Assembly (NCBI RefSeq): GCF_000741175.1
Contig: NZ_JGYS01000004.1
Span: 1-37,977, forward strand
Reading direction: 5' to 3'
Origin: Bifidobacterium callitrichos DSM 23973
GTDB lineage: Bacteria > Actinomycetota > Actinomycetes > Actinomycetales > Bifidobacteriaceae
Length of the DNA: 37,977 bases
Shown here: in pieces, positions 22,815 to 31,171 of the stretch
How the letters are laid out: each line of letters opens with the position of its first letter
Numbering within the stretch: position 1 is the stretch's first letter
Notes under the pieces: generated by a model
Told to the model about the DNA's origin: nothing
Seen by the model: only the letters and a program-made list of their open reading frames with translations
The model's database searches: none
Translations under genes and position numbers: made by a program

Positions 22815-22962
22815 TGGAGGGGAGACCCGCTAGCACAGCACAGCAATATAAGTTGCGGGAGGAGACCGCGCAGATCCGTACGACGTCCGGCTTCGGCCGA
22901 GGCATTGGCCGGCTCATGTGCGGCGACCGATAGCACCGCGTTATAGAAAGAAGAACCATAAC
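22815..22962 (+). promoter_or_regulatory. Probable structured leader of the rplK-rplA mRNA (L1 autoregulation)
   Basis: A purine-rich stretch with GGGGAGACCCGC and GCGGGAGGAGACCGCG, then a GC-rich stem near 22888-22914 (GTCCGGCttcGGCC...GGCCGGC), precedes the L11 gene. L1 is known to repress L11-L1 operons by binding an mRNA mimic of its 23S site. I did not identify the exact mimic here. Confidence 0.35.
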
Positions 22963-23394
22963 ATGGCTCCCAAGAAGAAAGTCTCCGCGCTGATCAAGCT
23001 GCAGATTCAGGCTGGCAAGGCCAACCCGGCCCCGCCGCTGGGTCCTGCCCTTGGTTCGCACGGCGTCAACATCATGGACTTCTGCAAGGCGTACAACGCC
23101 CAGACGCAGGACAAGATGGGCCAGGTGATCCCGGTTGAGATCACCGTGTACGAAGATCGTTCCTTCACCTTCGTCCTCAAGACCCCGCCGGCAGCGGCTC
23201 TGCTGCTCAAGGCCGCCGGTATCGAGAAGGGCACCGAGAACCCGCTGACCCACAAGGTCGGCTCCGTCACCAAGGCTCAGGTCCGCGAAATCGCTGAGGT
23301 GAAGATGCCCGACCTGTCCGCTCGTGATATCGAAGCTGGCATGAAGATCATCGAAGGTACCGCCCGTTCCATGGGCATCACGGTGACCGACTGA
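22963..23394 (+). CDS. rplK: 50S ribosomal protein L11
   Basis: 143 aa from ATG 22963. [45 protein letters not shown] is the L11 N-terminal domain; [26 protein letters not shown] is the C-terminal RNA-binding signature. It forms the L7/L12 stalk base and is needed for GTPase-factor and RelA responses. rplA follows after 15 nt. Confidence 0.97.
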   Translation: MAPKKKVSALIKLQIQAGKANPAPPLGPALGSHGVNIMDFCKAYNAQTQDKMGQVIPVEITVYEDRSFTFVLKTPPAAALLLKAAGIEKGTENPLTHKVGSVTKAQVREIAEVKMPDLSARDIEAGMKIIEGTARSMGITVTD

Positions 23395-23409
23395 TAAGGA
23401 GAAGGACAG

Positions 23410-24102
23410 ATGGCTAAGCATTCCAAGAAGTACCGCGAGGCGGCCGAGAAGGTCGATCGCAACAACCTGTACACCCCCGACCAGGCCATCGCGCTGCTCA
23501 AGAGCATGCCGACCCGCAACTTCGACGAGACCGTCGAGGCCGTGCTGCGCCTGAACGTCGATCCGCGCAAGGCCGACCAGCTGGTCCGCGGCACCGTCAG
23601 CCTGCCGAACGGCACCGGTAAGACCGTCCGCGTCCTGGTGTTCGCCCGTGGCCCGCAGGCCACCGCCGCTCAGGAAGCCGGCGCCGACATCGTCGGTGAT
23701 GACGACCTGATCGCCAAGGTGCAGGATGGCTTCCTCGACTTCGACTCCGTCGTCGCCACCCCGGACATGATGGGCAAGGTCGGCCGCCTCGGTCGTGTGC
23801 TCGGTCCGCGTGGCCTCATGCCGAACCCGAAGACCGGCACCGTCACCATGGACGTGGCCAAGGCCGTCAAGGACATCAAGGGCGGTAAGATCGAGTTCCG
23901 TGTCGACAAGCACGGCAACCTCTCCTTCCTGATCGGCAAGGCCTCCTTCGAGGAGAAGGCTCTGGACGAGAACTTCCGCGCCGTGGCCGAAGAGGTCAAG
24001 CGTCTCAAGCCGTCCACCGTCAAGGGCCGCTACGTCACCAAGGCCACCATCACCTCCACGATGGCTCCCGGCATCCCGGTCGACCCGGCTTCCATCGCCT
24101 GA
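23410..24102 (+). CDS. rplA: 50S ribosomal protein L1
   Basis: 230 aa. [38 protein letters not shown] and [19 protein letters not shown] are diagnostic for L1. It binds the mobile L1 stalk of 23S rRNA and probably represses its own operon. AAGGAGAAGG precedes the ATG. Confidence 0.97.
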   Translation: MAKHSKKYREAAEKVDRNNLYTPDQAIALLKSMPTRNFDETVEAVLRLNVDPRKADQLVRGTVSLPNGTGKTVRVLVFARGPQATAAQEAGADIVGDDDLIAKVQDGFLDFDSVVATPDMMGKVGRLGRVLGPRGLMPNPKTGTVTMDVAKAVKDIKGGKIEFRVDKHGNLSFLIGKASFEEKALDENFRAVAEEVKRLKPSTVKGRYVTKATITSTMAPGIPVDPASIA

Positions 24103-24167
24103 TTTCGATCATTTCGATCGGTGATGCAGCCGTCGGTCCGTGACATGGCGGACTGATCGGAACATAT

Positions 24168-24208
24168 AGAGCGCCGGACGTTGAGTACTTCTCAGCGTCC
24201 GGCGCTCT
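24168..24208. terminator. Bidirectional 18-bp terminator between rplA and the PucR-type gene
   Basis: AGAGCGCCGGACG-TTGAG pairs with CTCA-G-CGTCCGGCGCTCT around a 5-nt loop, with one T-G pair. It lies between convergent genes and can serve both. Confidence 0.75.
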
Positions 24209-24224
24209 CATATTTCCACGTATT

Positions 24225-25250
24225 TCAGTGTTCCGCGTGCATGCGGCCCAAGGCGATGGCGGTGGTGAGGACGTAGGCCTCGCGCGGGTCGGTGGCGTCC
24301 CAGCCGGTGGAGTCGGCTGCACGCTTGAGGCGATAGCGCACCGTGTTCGGATGCACGTTGAGCGTGCGTGCGGTGGTTTCGAGCGATCCGCCGGAGGCGA
24401 GGAACGTCGAGACGGTGAGCATCGTCGGATCATCGGGATTCGTGCCGGCGAGCGACCCGTACACCACATTGACCAGTTCGCGTCGCGCGTCCGGATCGCC
24501 GAGCAGCGCACGCTCCGGCAGCGCGTCCTCCGCCCGCAGCAGCGTGACGCCCCGCACGGGGCGAGCCGTGCGGGCTCCGGATACGCCGGCGACACCTGAG
24601 CTATCACCCGGCGAACCGGGCGTCAATGCCGGTGCCGCCTGCAGCGTGGTCAACGCCGCGCCCAGCGTCGCGGCTGCGCCCGCAACGCCATGACGCACCG
24701 GTCCCAGACAGAGCGGACCATTCGATCCGTTCGCCGTCTCGTCCCTCGCCCCGGCCTGCGTCCCGGCTTCGTCAGCATCATCGCGATCGGCGACGGTGCC
24801 ATTACCGGTGCCACTGCCGTTGCCATCGATGCCGTTGGCGACGGCATCGCCTCCGAATGCCGGCGATACCGCCGTGCACACGACCTCCGGCCTGACCGCC
24901 GCCTCGATGCGGATCACCGCGGCCACGACGCCATCCCGCACGCCGCACACGGGCGATTCGCCGCCCAGATCGGTGACCGCCCTCTCGACCGCCTGCATGG
25001 TCGCCGCAGCGTTCACAGCCGGCCGTCCCGCGATCGCGAAACAGGGGACATCGCCGTCCCATCCCAGAACGCGCAGCATCGATGCCACGCGATCGTCGGA
25101 CAATCCGTCGGCAAGCGACTCGAACGCGACCCGCGTGAGCAATGTCCGCGCATCCGAACGTTCGGCGCCCGACTCGTCACCGCCATCGGCGACGCCTTCG
25201 GCAACGGACCTGGAGACATGCGAGGTCAGCATATCGAGAAAATCAGCCAT
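24225..25250 (-). CDS. PucR/CdaR-type helix-turn-helix regulator
   Basis: 341 aa from ATG 25250. A longer upstream reading overlaps the permease gene and was rejected. Starts MADFLDMLTSHVSRSVAEGV; the C-terminal 60 residues form the PucR-type HTH (LTVSTFLASGGSLETTARTLNVHPNTVRYRLKRAADSTGW). The middle is a GGDEF-like/CdaR-type region broken by Gly/Ala/Asp-rich low complexity (about 200 to 245). Such proteins regulate catabolic genes; the target here is unknown. TACACT lies 7 nt before the ATG with no SD, so the mRNA may be leaderless. Being downstream of the ABC genes does not make it part of that operon. Confidence 0.75.
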   Translation of the reverse strand: MADFLDMLTSHVSRSVAEGVADGGDESGAERSDARTLLTRVAFESLADGLSDDRVASMLRVLGWDGDVPCFAIAGRPAVNAAATMQAVERAVTDLGGESPVCGVRDGVVAAVIRIEAAVRPEVVCTAVSPAFGGDAVANGIDGNGSGTGNGTVADRDDADEAGTQAGARDETANGSNGPLCLGPVRHGVAGAAATLGAALTTLQAAPALTPGSPGDSSGVAGVSGARTARPVRGVTLLRAEDALPERALLGDPDARRELVNVVYGSLAGTNPDDPTMLTVSTFLASGGSLETTARTLNVHPNTVRYRLKRAADSTGWDATDPREAYVLTTAIALGRMHAEH

Positions 25251-25285
25251 ACCCACCAGTGTAATGACTTCGGGGCAGCCGCTCC

Positions 25286-26431
25286 TCACCGGTTCTTGAA
25301 GTATCGGAACAGCTGCCGCTCCCGTATCGTGCCCGCACGCGCCAACGCGCCGACCAGCACGCCGACGTACACCGCCACCGGCACGCGCAGCAGCGTATCG
25401 GTGAGCACCATCGCGTCCGCGTCCGTATTCTCCAACCACATCCACGCCAACACCGGCATGCACGTGACGATCGCGATCAGCGTCCACACGCTCGTCTCGA
25501 CGAGCACGCCGACGACCATGGCGCTCTTCGGCACGCCGCAGTGCAATGCGGACGCGAGTTCCAGCCGACGCAGATGCACCGCGATCCATCCGACCATCAG
25601 CGCGACGACGCCCGCCACCAGTGGCGACCACACCGTCAGCCGGTCGCGGAACGCCGCGATCGCATCGAACGGGCGCCCCTGCGATGTGTTGAGCTGGGCG
25701 ACGGTCGGCCGTTCCTGCGTGGCCGACTCGTCGCCCTCCGTGGTGACGCGCAGCAGCGATTCGATGTTCTCGGGCACCGGCCACGCCTTGACCCAGCACT
25801 GGTCGAACGGCTCGTCGTCCGACGCTGCAACCGGCATGATCGCCGCATACGAGTAGCCGCTCTGACGCCCGTCATCCGGCCATTCGTAGACGCCGGCGAC
25901 GTCGACCGTGCGATCGTCGCGCAGCGTGACCTGGTCTCCGGGCCGCGCGCCAAGCGGTTTCGCGGACTCCTGCGACAGCCACACGCCGTCCCCCGTGCTC
26001 GGTCGCACCGCGTCGCGCGCGGTGGTGGTGCTGTTCGCGAATATGCCGGTCGCCCCCGTCGTCGCCTCATACGTCGGCACGCCCGTGGACGGCAGCGCCG
26101 CGAACGTGAGCTTGCCGGCCGCAGCGCGCACCGCTCCGGAGGCGATGACCCCGTCGAGCGAGGAGAGGCGATCGCACGCCGCCCCATCGATGTGCCCGGT
26201 GAAGGTGATCACGTACGTGGAGCCGCCCGAGGCGACGAACGAGTCGGCGCGCCGCTGGATCGTGGTGATCGACGCCAGATCGGCCAGAACGCACAGCGTC
26301 ATCAGGCAGATGAGCGTCACGGCCATCGCGCACGCGTGCGAGGTGCCGGAGGCGAGATTGCGCACGGCCTCGTCGAGTACGCCGCGCAGTCGCATGCGGG
26401 CGGGGCGTGGACGTCCGTTCGTATCGGTCAT
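25286..26431 (-). CDS. FtsX-like ABC transporter permease
   Basis: 381 aa. One N-terminal membrane segment (AMAVTLICLMTLCVLADLA), an extracytoplasmic domain of about 190 residues and three C-terminal segments (SPLVAGVVALMVGWIAV; MVVGVLVETSVWTLIAIV; VPVAVYVGVLVGALARA). That is the MacB/FtsX plan. Starts 3 nt after the ATPase gene stop, with GGGAGGTGA inside the ATPase 3' end. It probably pairs with the upstream ATPase and adaptor in mechanotransmission, export or self-protection. The family motifs alone do not reveal the substrate. Confidence 0.8.
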   Translation of the reverse strand: MTDTNGRPRPARMRLRGVLDEAVRNLASGTSHACAMAVTLICLMTLCVLADLASITTIQRRADSFVASGGSTYVITFTGHIDGAACDRLSSLDGVIASGAVRAAAGKLTFAALPSTGVPTYEATTGATGIFANSTTTARDAVRPSTGDGVWLSQESAKPLGARPGDQVTLRDDRTVDVAGVYEWPDDGRQSGYSYAAIMPVAASDDEPFDQCWVKAWPVPENIESLLRVTTEGDESATQERPTVAQLNTSQGRPFDAIAAFRDRLTVWSPLVAGVVALMVGWIAVHLRRLELASALHCGVPKSAMVVGVLVETSVWTLIAIVTCMPVLAWMWLENTDADAMVLTDTLLRVPVAVYVGVLVGALARAGTIRERQLFRYFKNR

Positions 26432-26434
26432 CGT

Positions 26435-28363
26435 CTAACTCACCTCCCCACGCTCGGTCCCACGCTCGGTGCCGCGATCATCCGACTGGAAGTCGCCCAG
26501 ATCGATGAGATCGGTGCACGCGTCACGGGTGCGCGGATCATGCGTGGCGACCACGACGATCGCCCCGCCCATCGACAGCGCATGCAACCGCTCGTTGACC
26601 GTCGCCGCCGTATTGAGATCAAGCTGCGCCGTCGGCTCGTCGACCAGCATGAGATCGGCACCGCTCGCCACCCCTCGCGCCAGCATGAGCCGCTGCGCCT
26701 CGCCGCCGGACAGGTCACGGAACCGCTTTCCCGCCAACGACGTCAATCCGAACGCGTCTAGCAGCTCCATCGCATGCGCGGTCGCGTCCGCACGCCGCTC
26801 GCCGCGCGCGATGAACGGCAACGCCACATGGTCGACGGCCGACCGACGCGCCACGCCATGCGGATTCTGCAGCACCCAGTTCACACGCGAGCAGCCGATG
26901 CGCTCCACCGTGCCGCTCGTCGGCGTCACCCATCCTGCGATGATCGACAGCAGTGTCGACTTGCCCGACCCGGACGGGCCGGTGAGCGCATACACATGCT
27001 TCGGCAGCAGCGTCACCGTCAGATGCCGGAACAGCATGTCCTCGCCCGACGGATCGAACGTATGCCCCACGTCGTGCAGCTCGACGCGCTTACCCTGATC
27101 GGCGCTCTGAACGATGCCCTGATCGGCGATTCCCGTCATCGTGGAATCACCCCCGGCAGGCTCGTCGGAGGCGGGGGAGACGTCCACCGAGGAGAACGAG
27201 CCAACCCCGTCCGGCGCGACCATCGTCTTGCCGAGCTGCGAGGCGATGATCGACACCGGCGTCGGCTTGCCTGACACGGTCACGCACGCCTTGCCGCCCG
27301 ACGCCCGATACAGCGACGACGGCGGCACGGTGACCGCCTCGATCGGCTGCGCCAGCCGCCACGTATACGACACCTGAACGGTGCCGCCCTCACTGCTGCC
27401 ACCACTCGATGCGCCCGTACCTCCGGAGCCGCCCGTGCCGGCGCCCGAGCCCATCTGTCCGGAGCCGCTTCCCAGACTCGCCAGACGATACTCGGTGCTG
27501 CCTGTAATCGCCGACAGCACGCTCTGATCGGTCAATTCCGTGGTCCCCGTGGGAACAGGCACCGTGGTCGACCCGATCGACAGCACACGATCGCCCGAGA
27601 CGAGATCACCGGACGTCACACCCGAGCCTGCGGCTCCCGACGCGCCACCCGACGATGCAGCAGCCGCGGACACGGGCAACGTCGCCTTCACCGGCGCCGC
27701 GCTGGTGACCAGCAGCTCCGCGCCCTGCGCGATCTGCTGGCCCACGGACACCCGGCATTCGGCGACGGTCGCGCTCGCGGACGGCAGCCAGATGAAGAAC
27801 GACGGGTCAATCGCCCAACCGCCCTCCTTGGTAATGCGCCTAGCCCCCACGCTGTCGGCCAGCTTGTTGTAGGCGGTGATGGAGTTCCACGTGAACCAGT
27901 CGGAATCCGGCGCCGCATAGCCGAGCGCGCGCAGTGCGTCGTTCAGCGAGCGGGCGTCGGGTCCCTTCGTGCCGCTGGTCAGCGTGCGGTACGGCGGTGT
28001 GACGGTATGCAGGGCGAGCACCGGTATCGCATCCACGCTGATCGGCGTGCCGCCCGAGGCGATGGTGGCGTTCGCCGCGCAATGCGACGCGGTCACCCTG
28101 CCCGCCACCGGTGAGACGATGGTCGAGGAGGTGCCGAGCGTCACCGTCAGTTGCACGGATCGCGCGTCGTCGAACTGCGAGGCGGCGACCTTCATGCTGC
28201 CGGCGGAGGTCGAGGATTCCAATGATTGCGGGATGCGCGATCGGGTCAGCAGGAAACCGGCTCCGAGCCCCACGGACACCAGCATCGCCGCCAGTAGGAT
28301 GAACACCGAAACGGCCACGCCGGTGTGCGCACCCCCGCCGCGCGGCTTCTTCGTCCTATGCAT
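26435..28363 (-). CDS. Fusion of membrane-anchored adaptor and ABC ATPase (possible internal start at 27139)
   Basis: 642 aa from ATG 28363, chosen for the AGGAGGA before it. Residues 13-40 hold one membrane segment (VAVSVFILLAAMLVSVGLGAGFLL). An HlyD-like extracytoplasmic region follows (TIVSPVAGRVTASHC; a peptidoglycan-binding-like TSGTKGPDARSLNDALRALGY; Gly/Ser-rich linker). From about residue 409 there is a full MacB/LolD-type ATPase: Walker A GPSGSGKST (462-470), WVLQN Q-loop, LSGGEAQRL, LMLVDEPTA, ATHD. No second membrane span is visible between the parts, which is a topology problem. An ATG at 27139 with GGGGGTGAT upstream would give a free 234-aa ATPase of normal size. Confidence 0.8.
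   Translation of the reverse strand: MHRTKKPRGGGAHTGVAVSVFILLAAMLVSVGLGAGFLLTRSRIPQSLESSTSAGSMKVAASQFDDARSVQLTVTLGTSSTIVSPVAGRVTASHCAANATIASGGTPISVDAIPVLALHTVTPPYRTLTSGTKGPDARSLNDALRALGYAAPDSDWFTWNSITAYNKLADSVGARRITKEGGWAIDPSFFIWLPSASATVAECRVSVGQQIAQGAELLVTSAAPVKATLPVSAAAASSGGASGAAGSGVTSGDLVSGDRVLSIGSTTVPVPTGTTELTDQSVLSAITGSTEYRLASLGSGSGQMGSGAGTGGSGGTGASSGGSSEGGTVQVSYTWRLAQPIEAVTVPPSSLYRASGGKACVTVSGKPTPVSIIASQLGKTMVAPDGVGSFSSVDVSPASDEPAGGDSTMTGIADQGIVQSADQGKRVELHDVGHTFDPSGEDMLFRHLTVTLLPKHVYALTGPSGSGKSTLLSIIAGWVTPTSGTVERIGCSRVNWVLQNPHGVARRSAVDHVALPFIARGERRADATAHAMELLDAFGLTSLAGKRFRDLSGGEAQRLMLARGVASGADLMLVDEPTAQLDLNTAATVNERLHALSMGGAIVVVATHDPRTRDACTDLIDLGDFQSDDRGTERGTERGEVS
27139..27159 (-). promoter_or_regulatory. 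Candidate internal ribosome-binding site and ATG for a separate ATPase
   Basis: On the minus strand GGGGGTGAT, close to the anti-SD complement AGGAGGTGAT, is followed by 6 nt and ATG (MTGIADQGIV). The predicted 234-aa product is the complete ATPase domain. Confidence 0.4.
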
Positions 28364-28435
28364 CGCGTCCTCCTCCTGCCCCTGCGCAGTTGATCCTATT
28401 CCTACTGTAGATCCTGTTTTTGGGGGAAACACTTC

Positions 28436-28462
28436 GAGACGTCATCTCGGGGATGACGTCTC
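28436..28462. terminator. 11-bp perfect hairpin between lipoprotein and adaptor genes
   Basis: GAGACGTCATC (28436-28446) pairs with GATGACGTCTC (28452-28462). Lacking a T-run, it could be a terminator or a regulator site upstream of the ABC genes. It is 73 bp before the adaptor ATG. Confidence 0.5.
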
Positions 28463-28533
28463 TAGTCGGCTTCGCACGCGAACCACTGTTGGACGTCAGG
28501 ATCGGATTCATCGACGCCGTTGCCGTAATCCCG

Positions 28534-29166
28534 TTACTGCGCGTTCACTGGATCCTGCGAGCAGGCGAGGAAATGCCGGTAGTCGGGTGACGATTGCTCC
28601 ATGTACTTGCCGAACATATCCATATACCGGTCGTTGTCATCGTAGATGGTCTCGTATTCCTGCACGGTTAGTCCCTGATCCGCCAATCCATGTTTTTGCA
28701 GGCACGCTAGAGACAGTTTCATTAGCTCATTCCGGCTGAGGTTGTCAGGATTGGATTGCAGGGATTGGTACAACGGTACCAGCTCCATGTAGCCGGTTTG
28801 GGCATGGCATGCATCGGTTGCCTTGGTCAGGGCTTCTTGGCTCATATCACCGGAAGCGCCTCGCAGTTCCTCGCCGTTATCGGTATAGGACCAGTTCACT
28901 CCCTGGCTGCTCATGCACGAGGTATACCGGTCTATGAACTCCTCGAACTCGGCATCGGTGATTTTACCGTCTCTGAGGATGCCTTTGGCCAGTTCGCTAC
29001 TTGTCGTCTCGTAGTTGTGCCTGAAATCAGAGGCATATGGACCGCTGAATTGCTGCTGCGCATCAGGGGAGGATTGTTGCCCGCATGCGCACAGGGCCAT
29101 CGGCAGCACCATAGCGAGAGCAGCTGCAAATGCCCTGTGCCCGATACGGTTGTGCATTGCCCCCAT
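28534..29166 (-). CDS. Secreted lipoprotein of unknown function
   Basis: 210 aa from ATG 29166 (AAAGGAG 5 nt upstream). A lipoprotein signal peptide ends in LCAC-G (acylated Cys at residue 28). Mature part is polar and mainly helical, with KITDAEFEEFIDRYTSCMSSQGVNWSY and three more Cys (SCM, DACHAQ, ACLQKHG), then HFLACSQDPVNAQ. I do not recognise the family. Lying between a bacteriocin-like gene and ABC genes, it may give self-protection or act as a capture protein; this is inferred from position. Base composition is less GC-rich than the housekeeping genes. Confidence 0.75.
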   Translation of the reverse strand: MGAMHNRIGHRAFAAALAMVLPMALCACGQQSSPDAQQQFSGPYASDFRHNYETTSSELAKGILRDGKITDAEFEEFIDRYTSCMSSQGVNWSYTDNGEELRGASGDMSQEALTKATDACHAQTGYMELVPLYQSLQSNPDNLSRNELMKLSLACLQKHGLADQGLTVQEYETIYDDNDRYMDMFGKYMEQSSPDYRHFLACSQDPVNAQ

Positions 29167-29267
29167 CTCGACTCCTTTGATGATGATCGGGTGAGAAACA
29201 AGGGCGACAGATGAATGGATGTATTCTGCCGCCCTCGGATTATCAACGATATGGGTTTGGACGACGA

Positions 29268-29585
29268 CTAAGAAACCCTGCCAAATGCGGCTGTGAAGGT
29301 ATTCGCTGAATGTAGTCCCGTTACATCGGCCCAAGAGCGGACTCCATTTGCTTCCCACCTGCCGTATCGCCATACCCCAAAGCCAAGATCATCGTATCCT
29401 TTACGCTGATGTTGTGCTTTGAAGCCGGGATTGGCTTTGGCGTACTCAAGGGTGTACTCGCCTCGCCCATATGGATCGTAAACTGTCGCGACCGCCATTG
29501 CTGCGGAGGGCAACATCGCCCCGCCTACTGTCACGCCCACCGCGAGAAATGCTCCGCAGATGGTCTTTCTCAAATTGTGCTTCAT
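29268..29585 (-). CDS. Small secreted protein, lactococcin 972-like bacteriocin candidate
   Basis: 105 aa from ATG 29585 (AAAGGA upstream). Sec signal peptide: MKHNLRKTICGAFLAVGV... with SAAMA near residues 27-31, giving a mature protein of about 72-74 residues rich in Gly, Tyr, Trp and Ala with no Cys. By eye, NGVRSWADVTGLHSANTFTAAF aligns with the C-terminal part of lactococcin 972 (AGVWAKATVGRNLTEKASFYYNF from memory), and YDPYGRGEYTLEYAKANPG loosely with its N-terminal half. Lactococcin 972 blocks septum formation through lipid II and is encoded beside ABC-type genes. The similarity is weak and needs profile support; a non-bacteriocin secreted protein is possible. Confidence 0.6.
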   Translation of the reverse strand: MKHNLRKTICGAFLAVGVTVGGAMLPSAAMAVATVYDPYGRGEYTLEYAKANPGFKAQHQRKGYDDLGFGVWRYGRWEANGVRSWADVTGLHSANTFTAAFGRVS

Positions 29586-29784
29586 GATGTTTTCCTTTCG
29601 GTTGATACCCCACTTCGTTGAGGGTAGCTCCATTATGCATCCTGTAGTGGTGGATGATTTGTCGCTGAAGGGAGATGCGTAGTCCTCAGGTTGACGTGCT
29701 GGTCCAATAACCGCTTCGATAATCGTGATTTCTCGTATGGTGATATCGAAAGCTCCGAAACAATTTAAGAGATGGAAGGTGCGT

Positions 29785-29955
29785 ATGAATATGCATTCGA
29801 TGTGGAAAGGCGTGGTATCCATGATGCTTGTGCCCGTATTCCTGTGCTCATTGGTCGTGGGAGAGGGGCTAGTCGTCGGGAACATCGATTTGGTGGGATA
29901 TCCTATCGCATTGGTTCATTGTCCTCCATGGATACCGCCGCAGTATTGCTCCTGA
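29785..29955 (+). CDS. 56-residue secreted-type peptide, possible pheromone or bacteriocin
   Basis: ATG 29785 follows GGAAGGTG. Starts MNMHSMWKGVVSMMLVPVF, has a hydrophobic core to about residue 26, and ends ALVHCPPWIPPQYCS, with two Cys separated by Pro- and aromatic-rich residues that could form a disulphide loop of 10 residues. It lies convergent to the histidine kinase and divergent from the bacteriocin-like gene, 200 bp apart. No double-Gly leader or lipobox is clear. It may be a signal for the kinase or a second effector; it may also be a spurious small ORF. Confidence 0.4.
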   Translation: MNMHSMWKGVVSMMLVPVFLCSLVVGEGLVVGNIDLVGYPIALVHCPPWIPPQYCS

Positions 29956-29971
29956 CGATGAATTGGATGGT

Positions 29972-31171
29972 CTAGACCAAGGGTAGGTGGACGAAGCAGA
30001 TCCATTGCGCGTCGCGTATTGTGTAGGACAGGTCTCCCCCAGCCTGACCGATGCGTCGTGCATGGACGGTGAGTCCCCTGTTGCCAGGGGACGGGTGCGT
30101 CATGGGTGCGATCCCGTTGGTCTGCATGATCTCGATGTAGTCGTCGCACAAGGTGACAGACAGTTGATAGTCCGTGTCCCCGACCGCATACTTCGCCATA
30201 TTCGCATACAGCTCGTCAATCAACGATCGCAGCATGCGCACGCGCCCGATGTCGGGGTGCACAGTCAGACCGAAGTCGTGCAGCTCCGCGTGACCATGCA
30301 ACCCTTGTTCGGCAAGTGCCCTGTCATGGTCGTGGCATAGGGCTCGTAGATCGTCGGGCAGGTCGTTGTCGTTCCCACGCGATGCGTCCGTCCGCTGCCC
30401 CTCGGACATCGCGTCGATGATGCGATGTACCTGCGTGAGCGCCTGCCGTGACTCCTCATCGATGCGGTTCCATGTTGCGGCATCGACGTCGGGGTGTTCG
30501 CTTATGTGCTGCTGCGCGGTCAATGAGATGCTGGCCAGACTCCCCGCCACGGAATCATGTAGCTGCGAGGCATACTCCAGCAGCGACAGCGTGTGGCTGT
30601 CCTCCTGCTGCTGGATCGACCGCCGGTATGCTGAGTCCTTGTGCTGTGCCATGTCGTTGCGCTGGCGCAGACCATAGCCTGTGATCTCGGCTATGACTGC
30701 ACAGGAAAGCAGAAAAACTCCGGCGGACATGGTGGGCCCCTGTACGTGCGGCCCCTCATTGAGCCGGGTCTGTGATAGCTGCATCAGCAGATTGGCCAGA
30801 AAACATGCGACCGCCATCGCAATAGTGCCTTCGACGTATACGATGATGCCCGAGGCAAGGCACGTACCCCACAGGCGGCTGGCTCCGCCGCTGGTATCCA
30901 CGAAGCAGCAGGCAATCTCCACGGCGAGGATACCGCATGCGCCAAGGCGGGGAAGCAGACAGATCAGTGCGATCGATGCCATGTGCAGGATGGATATCAT
31001 CATGGAATAGGCGTCGACGGTAGGTCTGACGGACCAATCCGCGGCGGTGAGCATGAGCGTGATGATGACCAATGCTAGGCGTGCCCGGTGTGTGCGTAGC
31101 TCGCGCACCGGATGTCGCATCGTCTCCGTGAGATCCGCAAGCGCCGCTCGCGCGGCGTTCCTCTCAAGCAT
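29972..31171 (-). CDS. Sensor histidine kinase, NarL-partner (HisKA_3) type
   Basis: 399 aa. N-terminal half has about 5-6 membrane segments with short loops (LALVIITLMLT; SILHMASIALICLLPR; GILAVEIACCF; GIIVYVEGTIAMAVACFLANLL; AGVFLLSCAVIAEITGYGL). Phospho-acceptor His is H205 (YASQLHDSVAGSLASI). The ATPase part is short with N-box N324 (IDELYANMAKYA) and a GNRGLTVHARRIGQAGGDL glycine loop. It overlaps the response-regulator gene by 8 nt. The multi-span sensor resembles kinases sensing peptides or membrane stress rather than large soluble ligands. Confidence 0.88.
   Translation of the reverse strand: MLERNAARAALADLTETMRHPVRELRTHRARLALVIITLMLTAADWSVRPTVDAYSMMISILHMASIALICLLPRLGACGILAVEIACCFVDTSGGASRLWGTCLASGIIVYVEGTIAMAVACFLANLLMQLSQTRLNEGPHVQGPTMSAGVFLLSCAVIAEITGYGLRQRNDMAQHKDSAYRRSIQQQEDSHTLSLLEYASQLHDSVAGSLASISLTAQQHISEHPDVDAATWNRIDEESRQALTQVHRIIDAMSEGQRTDASRGNDNDLPDDLRALCHDHDRALAEQGLHGHAELHDFGLTVHPDIGRVRMLRSLIDELYANMAKYAVGDTDYQLSVTLCDDYIEIMQTNGIAPMTHPSPGNRGLTVHARRIGQAGGDLSYTIRDAQWICFVHLPLV

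Larger units (their letters stand above)
22597..22962. other. 366-bp nusG-rplK gap
   Basis: No gene is seen. It contains a small AGCGT/ACGCT-TTTT hairpin at 22621-22636, a strong terminator at 22729-22760, then a promoter and leader region for rplK-rplA. Confidence 0.6.

Noticed and set aside
25251..25799. 183-codon N-terminal extension of the PucR-type gene
   Set aside because: Overlaps the permease gene in another frame and is Arg/Gly/Ala-rich shadow sequence; the real N-terminus begins MADFLDML.
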